From: Strongylocentrotus purpuratus
Taxonomy: Eukaryota; Echinodermata; Echinoidea; Camarodonta; Strongylocentrotidae
NCBI RefSeq assembly: GCF_000002235.5
Contig: NW_022145607.1
Coordinates: 36,183,029 to 36,247,028 of the forward strand
Direction of reading: 5' to 3'
Length of the DNA stretch: 64,000 nucleotides
Both the position numbers and the translations under genes were made by a program. The notes under the pieces are model-generated. The model saw only the letters and a list, made by a program, of their open reading frames with translations. It had not been told where the DNA came from and ran no database searches. Below are positions 1-12,588 of this stretch, in pieces. Within the stretch, counting starts at the first letter, position 1, and each line of letters begins with the position of its first letter.

Positions 1-536
1 TCATGAAATAAGATCAGTTCAGAATGTTCATGAAATAAAATCAGTTCAGAATGTTCATGAAATAAGATCAGTTCAGAATGTTCATGAAATAAAATCAATT
101 CAGAATGTTCATGAGATAAGATCAACTCAGAATGTTCATGAGATAAGATCAACTCAGAATGTTCATGAAATAAAATCAATTCAGAATGTTCATGAGATAA
201 GATCAATTCAGAATGTTCATGAGATAAGATCAACTCAGAATGTTCATGAAATAAAATCAATTCAGAATGTTCATGAGATAAGATCAACTCAGAATGTTCA
301 TGAAATAAGATCAATTCAGAATGTTCATGAAATAAGATCAATTTAGAATGTTCATGAAATAAGATCAACTCAGAATGTTCATGAAATAAGATCAATTCAG
401 AATATTCATGAAATAAGATCAGTTCAGAATGTTCATGAAATAAGATCAATACAGAATGTTCATGAGATAAGATCAGTTCAGAATGTTCATGAAATAAGAT
501 AAGTTCAGAATGTTCATAAAACAACATCAGTTCAGA
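1..536. repeat. 27-bp minisatellite
   Basis: About 20 tandem copies of a 27-bp unit that begins tcatgaaataagatcagttc. Copies differ mainly at an A/G and a GTT/ATT/ACT position, so at least two variant types alternate. The array runs off the left edge of the window, so its true length is unknown. It has no spacers and no coding sense. Confidence 0.95.
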
Positions 537-547
537 ATTTGATGTGG

Positions 548-778
548 AGGTGTCGTGGTCCAGTGGTTCATTCACTTGACCCTCAATCCAAGGGTTGACG
601 GTTCGAATCTCAGCCCGACACTAACGTTCTTTGGCAAAACATTAATCCGCATTTGCCACTCTCCACCCAGGTGTAAATGGGTACTTGTCATTCACTGGGT
701 AATAATAATTGCAAGAACGGAGAACATCGTTGAAGCTGATGAGGCTTCCCTGCGTAAACAAAATTATTATTATTATTA
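548..778 (+). mobile_element. tRNA-headed SINE
   Basis: The first 75 bases fold like a degenerate tRNA: GTGTCG near the start pairs with CGACAC near 620, with a box A-like TGGTCCAGTGGTTC and a box B-like GGTTCGAATCT. A body follows (tttgccactctccacccagg and a gatgaggcttccctg block) and an (ATT)n tail ends at 778. The same body recurs at about 11923-12118 and 23870-24127, which marks it as a dispersed SINE and not a tRNA gene. The anticodon loop lacks the usual T at position 33. Confidence 0.8.
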
Positions 779-1873
779 AATCAAGAATGTGTGTGCATGT
801 TGTTGAAGGTAAAGTCTAGATGCATGAATGTTTTGACCACATATTTGATTAAGACCACCATTTTCAGGTCATAGTCTGTAAGTTTTGTAGATCAACTTTT
901 ATCTCCCTCCAAGAGGCAAGAAAGTGTCCAAGTGTACTAGGACTTTTCTTCACTGTCACGAACAAATGTCGTATACCATCATGTTTTGTAGTATTCATTT
1001 GCGAATGTATGTAATCATTAACATCACCCAAAGTCAATATTCATGTATATCTATAATATAGATCCAGGTGGTTGATTACTGATAGTTTCAATAGCTTTCC
1101 ATTTAGTAAACAAGTTTAATGACTAACGAATATCCTAGTATTACTGATATGAATAGAAGTGCAATCATCTTATTGTTGTACATATATTTTTGTTGGTGTC
1201 GATTCAGACAGACTTTTACTTATATCATTCATAAGCAAAGCGGTGGAATGTGAAAGCTAGTCTTAATACATGGAGATAAAACAAGCGACAGTTTGATTTT
1301 GTATGATTATTATATGTATAATGTGGTGCAAGTAACTATAAGGGTCCATTTATACATTTTGTGTTGCATCTCAAATGCTCATCTGACGCGTCAGTGTCTG
1401 GCATTCATTAAATGATTGTCATTAATTGCGGTCGATTCACTTTTTTGGTAATTTTTTTCTAGTTGTTTATGGGTTCTCAATCTCACTTCTTACTTGAATA
1501 TGCTATGTTTATTATGTCTTATACTATTTATGTATGCCTTTCTGTTTTTATATAATCTACTATGCGAGTGAACTTTCTAAATGTCACAATACAAGTTCTA
1601 AAGGGAAATTAAAGGAATGTTTTCAAATGTTTCTTGAAATGTTTGGAAATTACGGAAAATTCAATATTTATTGTATCAATATTCTAATGAATGAATTAAA
1701 TCAAAGTTCTAAAGAAGGAAAATGATGGGAAATACAATATTCCAATCAGTATATTGTATCAATATTCGAATGATAAGCAAAGTTCTCTAAAGTGGAAATA
1801 ATTTAGTGAAAATTTAGGATAAATGTGAAAAGAATAAGGAATTTACGCCATTGGATGGGCTGATGCCCATATT
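779..1873. other. Spacer, no gene seen
   Basis: AT-rich unique-looking sequence with only short open frames. A faint remnant of the 'aagaccacc' repeat seen at 10.9 kb and 16.0 kb is present near 830-870. I see no exon with splice sites. Confidence 0.5.
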
Positions 1874-2032
1874 GGCCCGAATTCACAAAGGAGGTTTGTC
1901 GATAAACCTAGGTTTATGTGCATCATATGACGCGTTCCAACGCGTTTTTACCGACCAAGGTTTGTAAAGACGCGTCATATGTCGCACATAAACCTAGGTT
2001 TGTCGACAAACCTCCTTTGTGAATTCGGGCCA
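1874..2032. mobile_element. Near-perfect hairpin MITE
   Basis: The 159 bp start with ggcccgaattcacaaaggag and end with its reverse complement. The two arms (about 65 bases each) match almost throughout, around a short central loop near tttttaccgaccaagg. ATT directly flanks both ends, so a 3-bp target duplication is possible. No ORF. The structure is typical of a palindromic MITE; the superfamily is not certain. Confidence 0.85.
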
Positions 2033-3330
2033 TTGAGTTTGAAACGCAATTCTGGTCAAGAAAGGTAAAAGAATCCAACCGCATAAAAAGCGATCAATCA
2101 TTTACTGAATGGCGACTCTGGCACTTCATTGTCACCTATCTTCGCTCTACTGATCACGAGCCAGTAAACAGCAAGGAATTGCGTGAATAATCAAAACTCC
2201 ACAGGAGTGGACGAAAGCAAGCCTACTAAATGTTAAGGTTGGGAGAAGCTTAAACTACGTGTTATTTTTTTGTTTGTGAATTACAAAGTAATCTCCTGTA
2301 AAGTGCGATGCTATAACCACAGAATCTATTCATCTTTTTTGTTTGTGAATTACAATGTAATCTCCTATACAGTGCTATAACCACAGAAACTATTTCTCTT
2401 TTCTCTTTAAAAGAGACAATTTGAGTATTTATCTTTGTTGTATGTTACTAATTTATCTATTTCCTCTACAGTGTATTTGCTAAAGATGTATAATGAAGAG
2501 ATTAATAAAGATATATATGCTTAAATCAATGAACTGGAATCTTGTGAATATGATACACAAAACACATAAAATAACTGCAAGTTGATCAATATCATAAGTT
2601 TCATCTTCTGATTTATTCATAATCGTATCTAATGAAAGAGCAAGCATTACGAACACTATCTCAAATTGAAATGATTTAAATCTCTTGTTACTATAGGCTT
2701 TCGTAACAGTCATTCACTTCTCATAAGCAATGAGTTAAGTATTCTTTTGACTGCACACTTTTCTGTTCGGACTACTGCTCAAAATGATTTTGATCACTGA
2801 ATGATATCATGGGACCTCTATCCCATTTACAAAACAAAATAATAAAAAACAACCGTCCGTACAGGCCATATATATCAAAGTCTGAAACATAGTGGTACAT
2901 TGCTATACATATTATCTTGTACCCAACAATAATCCTTGAAACAAATTATTTCAGTGATCCTTGATCTCATTAACATATATATTATAAATTCAAATATTTC
3001 CTTAAAAAATTCAAATGTTTTTATTTGTTTACTGGAGACACAATGTTCAGTACGACTATCACGGTGTCTATAAATCTTGTATGTTTTATGAGCTTATATT
3101 TGCCTACGACATACTCCAAAGTGTTATGGATGGCAAGATGAACAAAAGCAAAGAATGAATGAAATGTTAAAAATGAGAGGGCATTTGTGGATAATTAATA
3201 TCTTTTGTGTAAACTTTCCTTCAAACTGCGATCCCTTTGCATGAAAATAGTAATTTAGGACTTGATTATTAAGCATAGATTTATGCACCACTCAACCACT
3301 CTCATTTTCACATAATAATATATTATACGA
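2033..3330. other. Spacer with a two-copy tandem repeat
   Basis: AT-rich sequence without a recognisable gene. Between about 2262 and 2395 a roughly 70-bp segment containing tttgtttgtgaattacaa and ctataaccacagaa occurs twice in tandem. The rest shows nothing I can name. Confidence 0.5.
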
Positions 3331-3487
3331 ATAATACACAGGTGTGAGTGCGTTATGGTCGATGCAGCTTACAAGGGTATTCACTATGGTGCAATAAAAT
3401 TCATGAGGCGTAGCCGAGTGTATTTGTGCCATTGTGAATACCCTCATGCGCTGCGTCGACCATAACATCACAAACAAAAACCTGTGT
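3331..3487. mobile_element. Hairpin MITE
   Basis: Inverted arms: acacaggtgtgag and gttatggtcgatgcagc on the left are mirrored by gctgcgtcgaccataac and cctgtgtaat on the right, separated by about 50 bases. The inner arm parts gggtattcactatgg and ccattgtgaataccc also pair. Short, non-coding and palindromic, so a MITE is the best call. Confidence 0.75.
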
Positions 3488-4339
3488 AATATTTATTTTT
3501 TTATAAAATGTGTTGGCAATCTTACTTAACGAGGCGATAACACTGTAAACCTGCAACCTTCATAAGAAATAACGTGTGCACACAGACGATCCCGGCAGCA
3601 GTGGCCTAGAAAACAGAACTGTGCCATGTATGGTGGGACTTCTCGTAAACATGCATTGAATTACACGCAGCATGCATAATGCATTTTTGTTGCATATTTG
3701 TTGCATATGGTAAAAAATAATGCATGGTAACATGATCCATTTTGACGCTTCTCATTGGCTACATTCTTGAACCCATTTTATACAAATTTATAAAGCACTG
3801 ACATCTGAAACTTTCAATCAAGGCACACAAGAATGAATATGCAAGTTACATTTTAATAAATAGCTCATAAGATAATCTACAGGTAGAGAAAGTCACATTT
3901 TAACTATACAGATACATTTTCAACTGTGTTTTGAATTGAAAATGTCTAAAATGGTACTTTTAAAAGTACAGCTATTCGGTGAGTGAGATGGAAGCAACAA
4001 AAAGAGAATGGACTGATATGAGACACATGATTTGTAGAGTCAAACCTGTATGTAAAGATTCTTGAAGAGAGACAAGAAATGTGGTCTTTAGAAGTAGGTG
4101 GTCTTTCTATCCAGGTGGTCACTAAAGCAGGTTGGACTCTACTTCATGCTAAAGAAAAAAGCTGCAACAGGTGTCGATCCATTCTAGAGAGTTGGAACAA
4201 AATCAATCACACCTTCTTCTTTTGGTATGAAATATATGTAAAGTGAGATTCACAAGACAGTCTATTAACTTCAAGTTTAAGTCATGGTTTTCAGCTTCAA
4301 AGTCATCTTGTAGTTGAGGATTGTGCAGAACGGTCGACT
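3488..4339. other. Spacer with an old repeat remnant
   Basis: No gene seen. At 4034-4145 a diverged stretch contains agtcaaacctg at one side and caggttggactct at the other, with 'ggtggtctttctatccagg' between. It matches the dispersed repeat at 10885-11140 and 15944-16085. Confidence 0.45.
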
Positions 4340-4560
4340 TTAAGTTGGACTTAACTATGGCAGGCCATTCATGCCACCGTTTGCTCTCACCATTGGTCTC
4401 TCAATAAAAATCTTTAGATAATATTTTTTTCCTCTAATAATGAACTATCAAAAAATGTAAATTCTGTAGATATGTGACCATGATTTGTATGTCCCTTGTA
4501 ATTGAGTAATTAAGTCCATCTTAAAGTCAATCTTAGTCTTTGTGAAACACTCTAATGGTT
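4340..4560. repeat. Dispersed repeat, first copy
   Basis: This block (ggacttaactatggcaggcc, tttgctctcacc, gaccatgatttgta, then cttagtctttgtgaaacact) recurs at about 16347-16607. The closing 'ctttgtgaaacac' motif is shared with the ends of the composite element at 18095-19172, so all three may be one MITE family. Confidence 0.65.
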
Positions 4561-4740
4561 ACAAAACTTTATGCTCACTTGAAAGTTCCAAACCATAACA
4601 GATCTTAAGGTTAGAGCAATAACTACGTCCAGCAGAAGGTCTAGGGCTCTCACTTTAAGTTTTATGCGGTGTGAATGCAATCAACTTCAAGGTTACATCA
4701 GCTTAAAGTAATAAAATTAATCCTTTCCGCCGTTGGGAGA

Positions 4741-4935
4741 TGTGAGTTGGTCTAGCGGCACGTTCACTTGGTCCGCTCTCTGTCTTCGCCTACATACTGG
4801 CTCAGGCGACCCAATTCGAAACTAAGTGACGTCTTTTACATCGTGACGTTAAAGGTCGGTCCCCAGACGTAGATAATCATATCTGATTGATACATGTCTG
4901 TAAAAATACCAATTACACACACAAACACACACACA
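4741..4935 (+). mobile_element. Possible tRNA-like SINE
   Basis: A box A-like stretch (gagttggtctagcggc) and a box B-like stretch (acccaattcgaaac) lie about 55 bases apart, followed by a body and a short CA-rich tail at 4914-4936. The layout suggests a tRNA-derived SINE distinct from the one at 548. No second copy was found in the window, so support is modest. Confidence 0.4.
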
Positions 4936-5078
4936 CATAGGTTGTGAGTTGATTGTTGTTTATAACTTCAAAGTTTCATGAAGTTTCACGGTGCGTGTGA
5001 ACGTGGCATAAGAGTCCAAGCTGATGCCACGGGTCCATTGCTTCTTCAGATTGATTTATGAATGTGAATACACCCTGG

Positions 5079-5180
5079 TCAGCTCGTTGATGAGTTATCC
5101 ATCTTGGCTAACTCCATGACGTTCCTTGCTTGTAAGACTAGAGGCATGTCGATCATACTCCCTCTGAACATAAACGCACC
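5079..5180 (-). CDS. CLYBL: CLYBL exon 7 (C-terminus)
   Basis: 102 nt including the TGA stop at 5081-5079, acceptor TTTGCAG|GGTGCG. It encodes GAFMFRGSMIDMPLVLQARN and a short Ser-rich end. The GSMIDMP motif closes the active site in the human enzyme. It is too short to show up as an ATG-initiated frame and was found by homology plus splice phase. Confidence 0.92.
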   Translation of the reverse strand, partial: GAFMFRGSMIDMPLVLQARNVMELAKMDNSSTS

Positions 5181-8100
5181 CTGCAAAAATGAATCAAACA
5201 CAACAGAAAATTGGTAATTTCTGATTTATTTCTTCGGCGGTGGAAAAAAGGAAATCATTTATGATTTGCTGTAGTCAATGTGAGATATCTTCTAATCTTG
5301 CAACAATATTGATATATTCCTCTGTTTCATACAAGAGCTCAATTTTAATTTTCCAGGGCTATTTGACAGCTATATATTACAGCTAAATCGTTCATTGCTA
5401 ACCCCAAAATGTTGCACCTTTCCTGTGCCAGTTGTGACATTTGTGAAGGTTCATTTTTATGACTGGTCCAATTCTTAACTTGAGAAATTTATACACAATT
5501 ATACTTCTTATAAAATTGTTGCTAGAATTTCATAGTATATGCTCAATAGAATAATATGATAACCTTCACAATTCTGAGGCCGTTTAAGTCACAGTTTACT
5601 TTTATTCAGCATATTACCAACTCTGAAGAAATATATTTTCAAAATATGAAATTTGAAATAACAGTGAATAGTGACAACAGGAGCATCAACTAATCTTTGC
5701 CAAATCAATATAAAACAAGAAGAGAATGTAAAGTAGAAATTATCGATGGGAAAGTGCGAGTGGGTGGGGGTGGGGGGCTATGAATGATATCCATTCAATC
5801 CATACAATATTTGGACATTAAGCTAATAAAAATCGAAAAAGTTGAACTCGTGTACTTCTGGCAATTAATCCATACAAACTTTTGTAAAAACAAATAAATG
5901 GACAAGAGGCAAATCTATCTTTTAAAATAATGCTCAGCACTACATCACATAATAGCACAGTAATGTACAGTTCCACCAGTGTTACTTTGAATATCAACAA
6001 TAAAACAGTTAAATTCATTCACCTCCATCATACACGTTGTTTTCGACATATTGAGAACAGTTCAAAATAGGAGAAGCCTTCTGAATTCAAATGATATTGA
6101 ATAATACCTTAAATCCAGTACAAGGTGAATCAAAGGAGTTAAACAACAAACAAACAAACAGATTATGGTAATTAAAGTTGCTCAAGCGTGGGTATATACT
6201 GTAGAGGCCAGCACACGGACGTATGCACAGGAGTGTAATACCCATTGGCTCAGTGTTATGTAGTGATCGGGAGTAATCGCCAAGTTGCCTACTTCACGAA
6301 CGACTATATACCCACGCTTGAGCAACTTAAATATAGGATAACATCCTAGAATTCAAAAGAGAGGTAGCATCAATGATAGGTCATGAAAAACCTTCTTTTT
6401 TTTTTGCTCAAATCGAAGGCTTGTTTTTAGCAAAGTCATCTTTCAAAACAGCACCAGTCATGGATGGCAGAATTCTTCCATTATTAATATGACCCTTTAT
6501 GACCTTGCCTAAAAATGGCACTATTCAAGGTTTCAGATAATCAGTCTCCCAAAAAGAAGATCAAAAGAAAAAGACAAAGAGGAAGGAGAAGAATAAGAAT
6601 GAGAATAAAAAGAAGAACCATAAAACTTTTTTTTCTTTCAGGAGCCAGGCCATGGAATGTCAACTTTTGAATACCGGTAAACTTGATAATTAATCTCATT
6701 CTTATCCCAAGGGAGGGACCTTGATAAATTGATGAAAATAGAGGTCATCAAAGAGAAAGGGGTCAGACAAATATTGTCCAACTGTCTTTTAACACTCTTA
6801 CTGATCCCAATTTCCCTTCAAGACAAAATAAATGTTAATATGACTTTGCATACAGTTTTAGAAACTCTGAGAACCAATCCCGACTAGCACTCATGCTAAC
6901 TTTTGGTTCTCCCTTTAACAACATTTTACATTTTTAAGTTTAAAAATATCCCTTATTTGAATCACTTATACGTTATTGGAACTCTGTGAATTTCAATTCC
7001 AGCCACAAATCTCTACGTATAATATGAAGCTATAGCTAATTCACAGGTTTGATATGACATGATATATGATTAACTTAATTTGTACATATGGTTCATGAAC
7101 TATGGATATTTTCTTTTTCTTTGTAACCCATGTACATGGAGATGTATACAACATGTTATTTTTGTTACCCACTTGGATACATGTTGTAACATTGTGTTAT
7201 GTTGTTGTTAATCAATTCAAATTCAAATTCAATTCAAGACTTCCTGGTGGTATACATGTATATTTTCATATATTATCTATTTCAAGGCAGAAGGGGACTA
7301 AATCACATACCGTAATACAGAGTTAATGCCTTTCTGGTTCAGAACAGACAATATTATATTGAATCATAAAAACATTAACAAGGTTTCGGGGGGAAAACTT
7401 TCAATGCATGGCCTATAGCTTATACACAAATGTATTTACCCAATTTGCAATAACTTTTACAAACAAGAAACAAGATCTCTACAGGCAAGCACAAAAAGGA
7501 GAGACAGCTATAAATGCATTAGTGCATGAGAGGTCGTTAAGAAATAAAAGAGATTTTTTTTACGATTCAGTAGTCACCAGCATCTTCTTTAAACAGAGAA
7601 TCAAATCAGGGTATTTTCTAATCAATCTGACCTCGATAATTCAAGACGACGCAGAACAAACACGGCATGGAAGGGCATCAAACTCTTAAAGATAAAGTTG
7701 AGTTCTGGTCATTCGATTGCATTGTGAAAAAATGGTGTGAAATCGATCAGAACAAGTTGATCATGTAGCATTAAGTATTGGTGTGTATTGCAAGGTTCTG
7801 GAGTCATCAAAATCATAAGAAATTTGGCCCAGTCTTGGTAAAGTAACAACCACTGTACACAGAATGATGTATATGGGACTACACAAACATAAAAATTAGG
7901 CCGATTTGTTTAAGGACAAGTCCACTCGAAAAATAACTTACTTTCAATAAAAGCAGAAAAATCAGACAAACCAATCAAAAAAAAGTTTGAGCAAAATCGG
8001 ATAACTATAAGAAAGTTATGAATTTTTGAAAAAGTATGTAAAACTATGGAACAATGAGAATCACAAATGGTTGTCAGTTTGTGACATCATGTCCTCACAA

Positions 8101-11100
8101 CTTGTCAATTGCTTTACATAGTTTAATCCCATTAATTTCCCTTTTTATTCCCCAAAACTTGATTTCCCCATGCTTTTGCCCAGGTTATATGATTTGTATC
8201 ATATTGTGTGCATGACATTTCCCAAAAACTTTTATGAATTTTAAGGAATTGATACTATTTTCTGAATATTGTATTTTTATAATTATTGATTTGTATCTAA
8301 ATAGTTTATAAAAATTCATTTTTTTCATGATTTAACTGGACAAAAATTACTCTTTATTTGTGCATCCACACAAACACATATTACTCAAAATATAACTTGG
8401 ATGCTGGTGTGAAGAAATACGATTATTAGGGTGAAAATAGGAAATTTATATTATTCATATACAGAAAATAATTGGTGGATAGTGAGGACCATACGTCACA
8501 GAATCATGAGTGAGTTGCCAATTTGTGTAGTGATTTTCAAAGTTTTTCATGTCATTAAAAATTCATAACTTTCTTATTAGTTATCCGATTTTGCTCAAAC
8601 TTTTTTTGATTGGTTTGTCTGATTTTTCTGGTTCTATTGAACATAAGTTATTTTTGGAGTGGACTTGGGCTTTAAGCTGTTACATGTCATATCTAGAATA
8701 TGAAGACATTTGAAGAGCCATACTTTTCAGGGCACTTTTTTTCTCCGATGTTCTTCCACACTTGCATAATAACAATGATAACGCTCACAATTTATTTTTT
8801 ACCTCTACCCAGAACTTAACCTTCTCTTTTAATAGTAAGGTCTCAAAATATATTTATTAAATCAATGCAAGACAACTCTACCAGGCATTTTAAAGGTTAA
8901 AGCATGTCTGCATTAGTCTGACCAAGAGGGATTAGACCTCCCTGCATGGTCACTGACAGGTGGTTATCTCATCAAATAAGCTCTCAATTAACATAAGAAA
9001 AAGGGGATCATGAGGGACCAATGGGTACTGCTTAGGCAATTGTTGCTATATAGAGTGCGCAAGTAGCTACAAGTAGTACAGTCCCGCTTTAAGAGTTATT
9101 GAGTATGAAAGTGACAAAGAAGAGACAGAACCCAAGTGGAATTTTTCTGTCAACTAGTTTACTCACAAATTGCTTTCACATTTATTGAAAATTATTTGAA
9201 TTTGGAAAATCTCTTTATAGTGCTTTAAAATCATATTCTGTATCATATAGTGAGGCAGGTCTCGATCTTGATCGAAAGTCTAGTGACTTAACCACTCGAC
9301 CTGTCCAAGAGTTTTCCCTCTCACATGATGGATTCATTGTGTAAAACAGACCTCCCAATCAAAACGTTGAAAAGAAGAATGAAATAACGTTGTGTATCAA
9401 AAAGGCCAAGTCGATCAAAAAGATTTGGTTTAATTACCAATTAATGTGTGCACAGGTCACTCGGGCAGCGAAACTCGTTGACCCACCAGAAAATTACTCA
9501 AGTCTGCCTTTGTATCTTGAGGGTGAGGGAAATTATTATGACAAGAATTCCTTATGGTGGTACTTTCATGGCACAGTGCATTACACAAGACCTGTTGGTC
9601 ATAAAAGTGAAGTCCACTCTCGCTAATTGACAACTCCTTTTTATTGGGTAAACACCTAAATGGTGTCAAATGGTGAAAACCCACTTTTAAGAGTCTTTAA
9701 CCCTATTTTAACTGGGCTATTTCAGACCAGGTTTTTACTGGGGGGGGGGGGGGTCAATTTGACCCCCCCCTAAGATCTCGGCCGTTTCACCGCCGATCGC
9801 CGCGAAAATTTGCATGCATGTCAAGTGAAGTGTATAGAATACTATGGTAATTTCAAATTTTTGAAAAATTCACTCATTTGCATATTTATGGTAATTTATG
9901 CAAATAAGGTTATAAAATTCACATTTCGGCCCATAAATCATAGATTATTCATATTTAAGTATTCTTTTTCACTACATATATTTATTAGACCATTTGGAAT
10001 AATGATACAACACAAAAAATTGGAAGAGCCAGGTTATTCCTTATGTTATCTCTTGTTTTTATAATTTCTTATGTATTTCATTGTTTTTTTAACTTATGTA
10101 TTTTATTGTTTTTGTTGTTTTATTTCATTTATAACTACAATTCAACTATTTTGACCTCAAAACAAACATCTAAACTTTAAACAAGACTGAATAACCAATG
10201 TTTTATCTATTTTTAGGAAAAATGACTTTTACATATGTTTTGTACACAAATCACGAAAATGAGCGATTTTCGGGCTGACATGCAAAGACAAAAGGTCACG
10301 CGACCTTGTAACCGTAGGTCCGATTTTCAAAAAAATTGTTTTAAAAGATGCGTAACACTCGAAAGTAAAAAGTCATGAGAGGAAAATTTTATATCTGCCG
10401 CGGTTTCGGAGTAGTCGTGAAATTTCTACAGGGGGGGGTCAAATTGACCCCCCCCCCCAGTTAACGTAGGGTTAAGCCCATCTGCACTAGTTTGGCCAGG
10501 GGGCATTAGACCTCCCTGCTAGGTCACTGACAGGTGGTTATCTCATCAAATCAGCTCTCGATTGACATAAGAAAAGAGGATCATGGGGGACCAACAGGCA
10601 CCGATTAGGCATTGTTTGCTACATAGAGGGCGCAAGTAGCGATAAGTAGTGTAGTGGGGCTTTAAATGAAGAAAAAAAAGAAAGAAGAAGAAATTCTGTC
10701 ATACAGTACCTGACCGGTTTGTTGATGTTGTTGGAAGCCAGCTAGGAGTTCTGTTGCCCATTCTATCCTCTCTGGACTAGGACTAAATGCTTGCTGGACT
10801 ATAGACACTTGGGTGGGATGTATCACCTGCTTACCTGTAAATGATACATCATACAAACATACATGTACATCAACACTGGTAAAGTCAAACCTGCTTTAGT
10901 GACCAACTGTCTACAAAGACCACATTTTGTGTTTCCCTTGAAAATGGTTCCTCATTGAAACATGTACTATAGGCACCTCTCTACAAAGACCAGATTTTTT
11001 GTTTACCTTGAAAATGGTTCCTCATTGAAACATGTACTATAAGCCACCTCTCTACAAAGACCACCTGCCTATAAAGGCCACTTTTCTTGTCTCCCTTGGG

Positions 11101-12555
11101 TGGTCCTTAAAGACGGGTTTCACTGCTGGTAATACATTTCACTTTATACTAATAGGCATTGAAAACAAAAGGGTATCCTCTCTGGTCTAGGACTAAATGC
11201 TTGTTGAACTGTAGATCCTTTGCTGGGATGAACCACCTGTTTGCCGAACACATATCAAACGGTACACATTATTCAATCAGTCGTAGAGGCACGATTCTAA
11301 AAATAGCCACTAACATAATCCTAACCCTACTCTATGCAGGACACGGTATGCACATTAGCTACCTCTCCGCCCAAGTGCTAAAGGGAAAGTCCACCCCCAA
11401 AATAAGTTTGTTTCGATAGAGGCAGAATAATAAGAAAATCAGGTGAGTGAAAGTTTGAGCAAATTCTGAATGAAAATAAGAAAGTTATGAATTATTGAAG
11501 TTGTGATCAATCAAATAAAAATTGGCAACTCTGTGACTTATTATACGAGCTCTCCTTCATTTGCTTTGTGCATAATATTCCATAAAATCATGTTTTCTTT
11601 GTTATTGATGACGGAATATATATTTGTTCCTTGCAGGGGGAGTATATAAAGATATTTGCAATTATTATATTTAGGGTGCATGTATGGTTGAAATTTTTCT
11701 TGAGGGAAAATGAAAATTTTAGATTTTTTTAGTACTGAGCAAATGGAAGTTGAGCTCGCATAATACGTCATAGAGTTGCCAATTTGTGTTTGATTGATCA
11801 CAACTTCAAAAATCCTAACTTCCTTATTTTTAATCGGAATTTGCTCAAACTTTTACTGACTTGTTTCTCTCATTTTTCTACTCCTATTAAAACTAACTTA
11901 ACTTCAGGGTGGACTTCCCCTTTAAATGGGTACCCGGTAGGTTGCGAAAGCTAATGCGCGCTTGTAAAAATGATGCCTGGCTGGAATGCTCCCCAACGGA
12001 GTGGAGAATGTGCATACATTGTGTGCGGGTAAGCCTGAATCCGATGACTGGGAGAACAGTATAAATACTGATGAGGCTACCCTGGGTAAACAAGACATAT
12101 TATTATTATTATTATTACCTTTGCTATATGACGTCAGTGGCTATTCTCAGAAATATGCCTCTACGCATATGCCTCACATCAAAGCTGGAAACACATTTCA
12201 TATTATACTACTAGGCATTAAAAACAGGACAGTATCTAAACAGTACTATGGTTGCAGACCTGCCAACCTCTGGAGTTAAAAAACTGTATTCTTTAATCCC
12301 AAAAGTTGTATTTTACTGACAAAAGTTGTATTCTTTAAAAAAAAAAACGGACTGTTACGCGAATCAATGCCTCTTACAGTTCGTACATACAGGAAGAAAT
12401 TTTGTTAAGTATCATTGGTTGAATATGCATGATTTCGTCACGTCTGGTGTGTTCGATGAACCAATGAACATCCCCAAATTGCTGATGTGAGATGCTTGTA
12501 GGATACTTTACAGGACAGAATGGGAATTTTGCCATTGAACATGGGACACACACAC

Positions 12556-12588
<33 letters not shown>

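Noticed and set aside
1-536. CRISPR-like array
   Set aside because: Units are contiguous with no spacers, and the genome is clearly eukaryotic.
548-622. A tRNA gene with an Asp-like anticodon
   Set aside because: The loop lacks T33, the T arm pairs poorly, and the sequence continues into a SINE body shared with two other loci and an (ATT)n tail.
7102-7689. Two open frames of 74 and 93 codons in CLYBL intron 6
   Set aside because: No homology, no splice context, and length within chance for this sequence.
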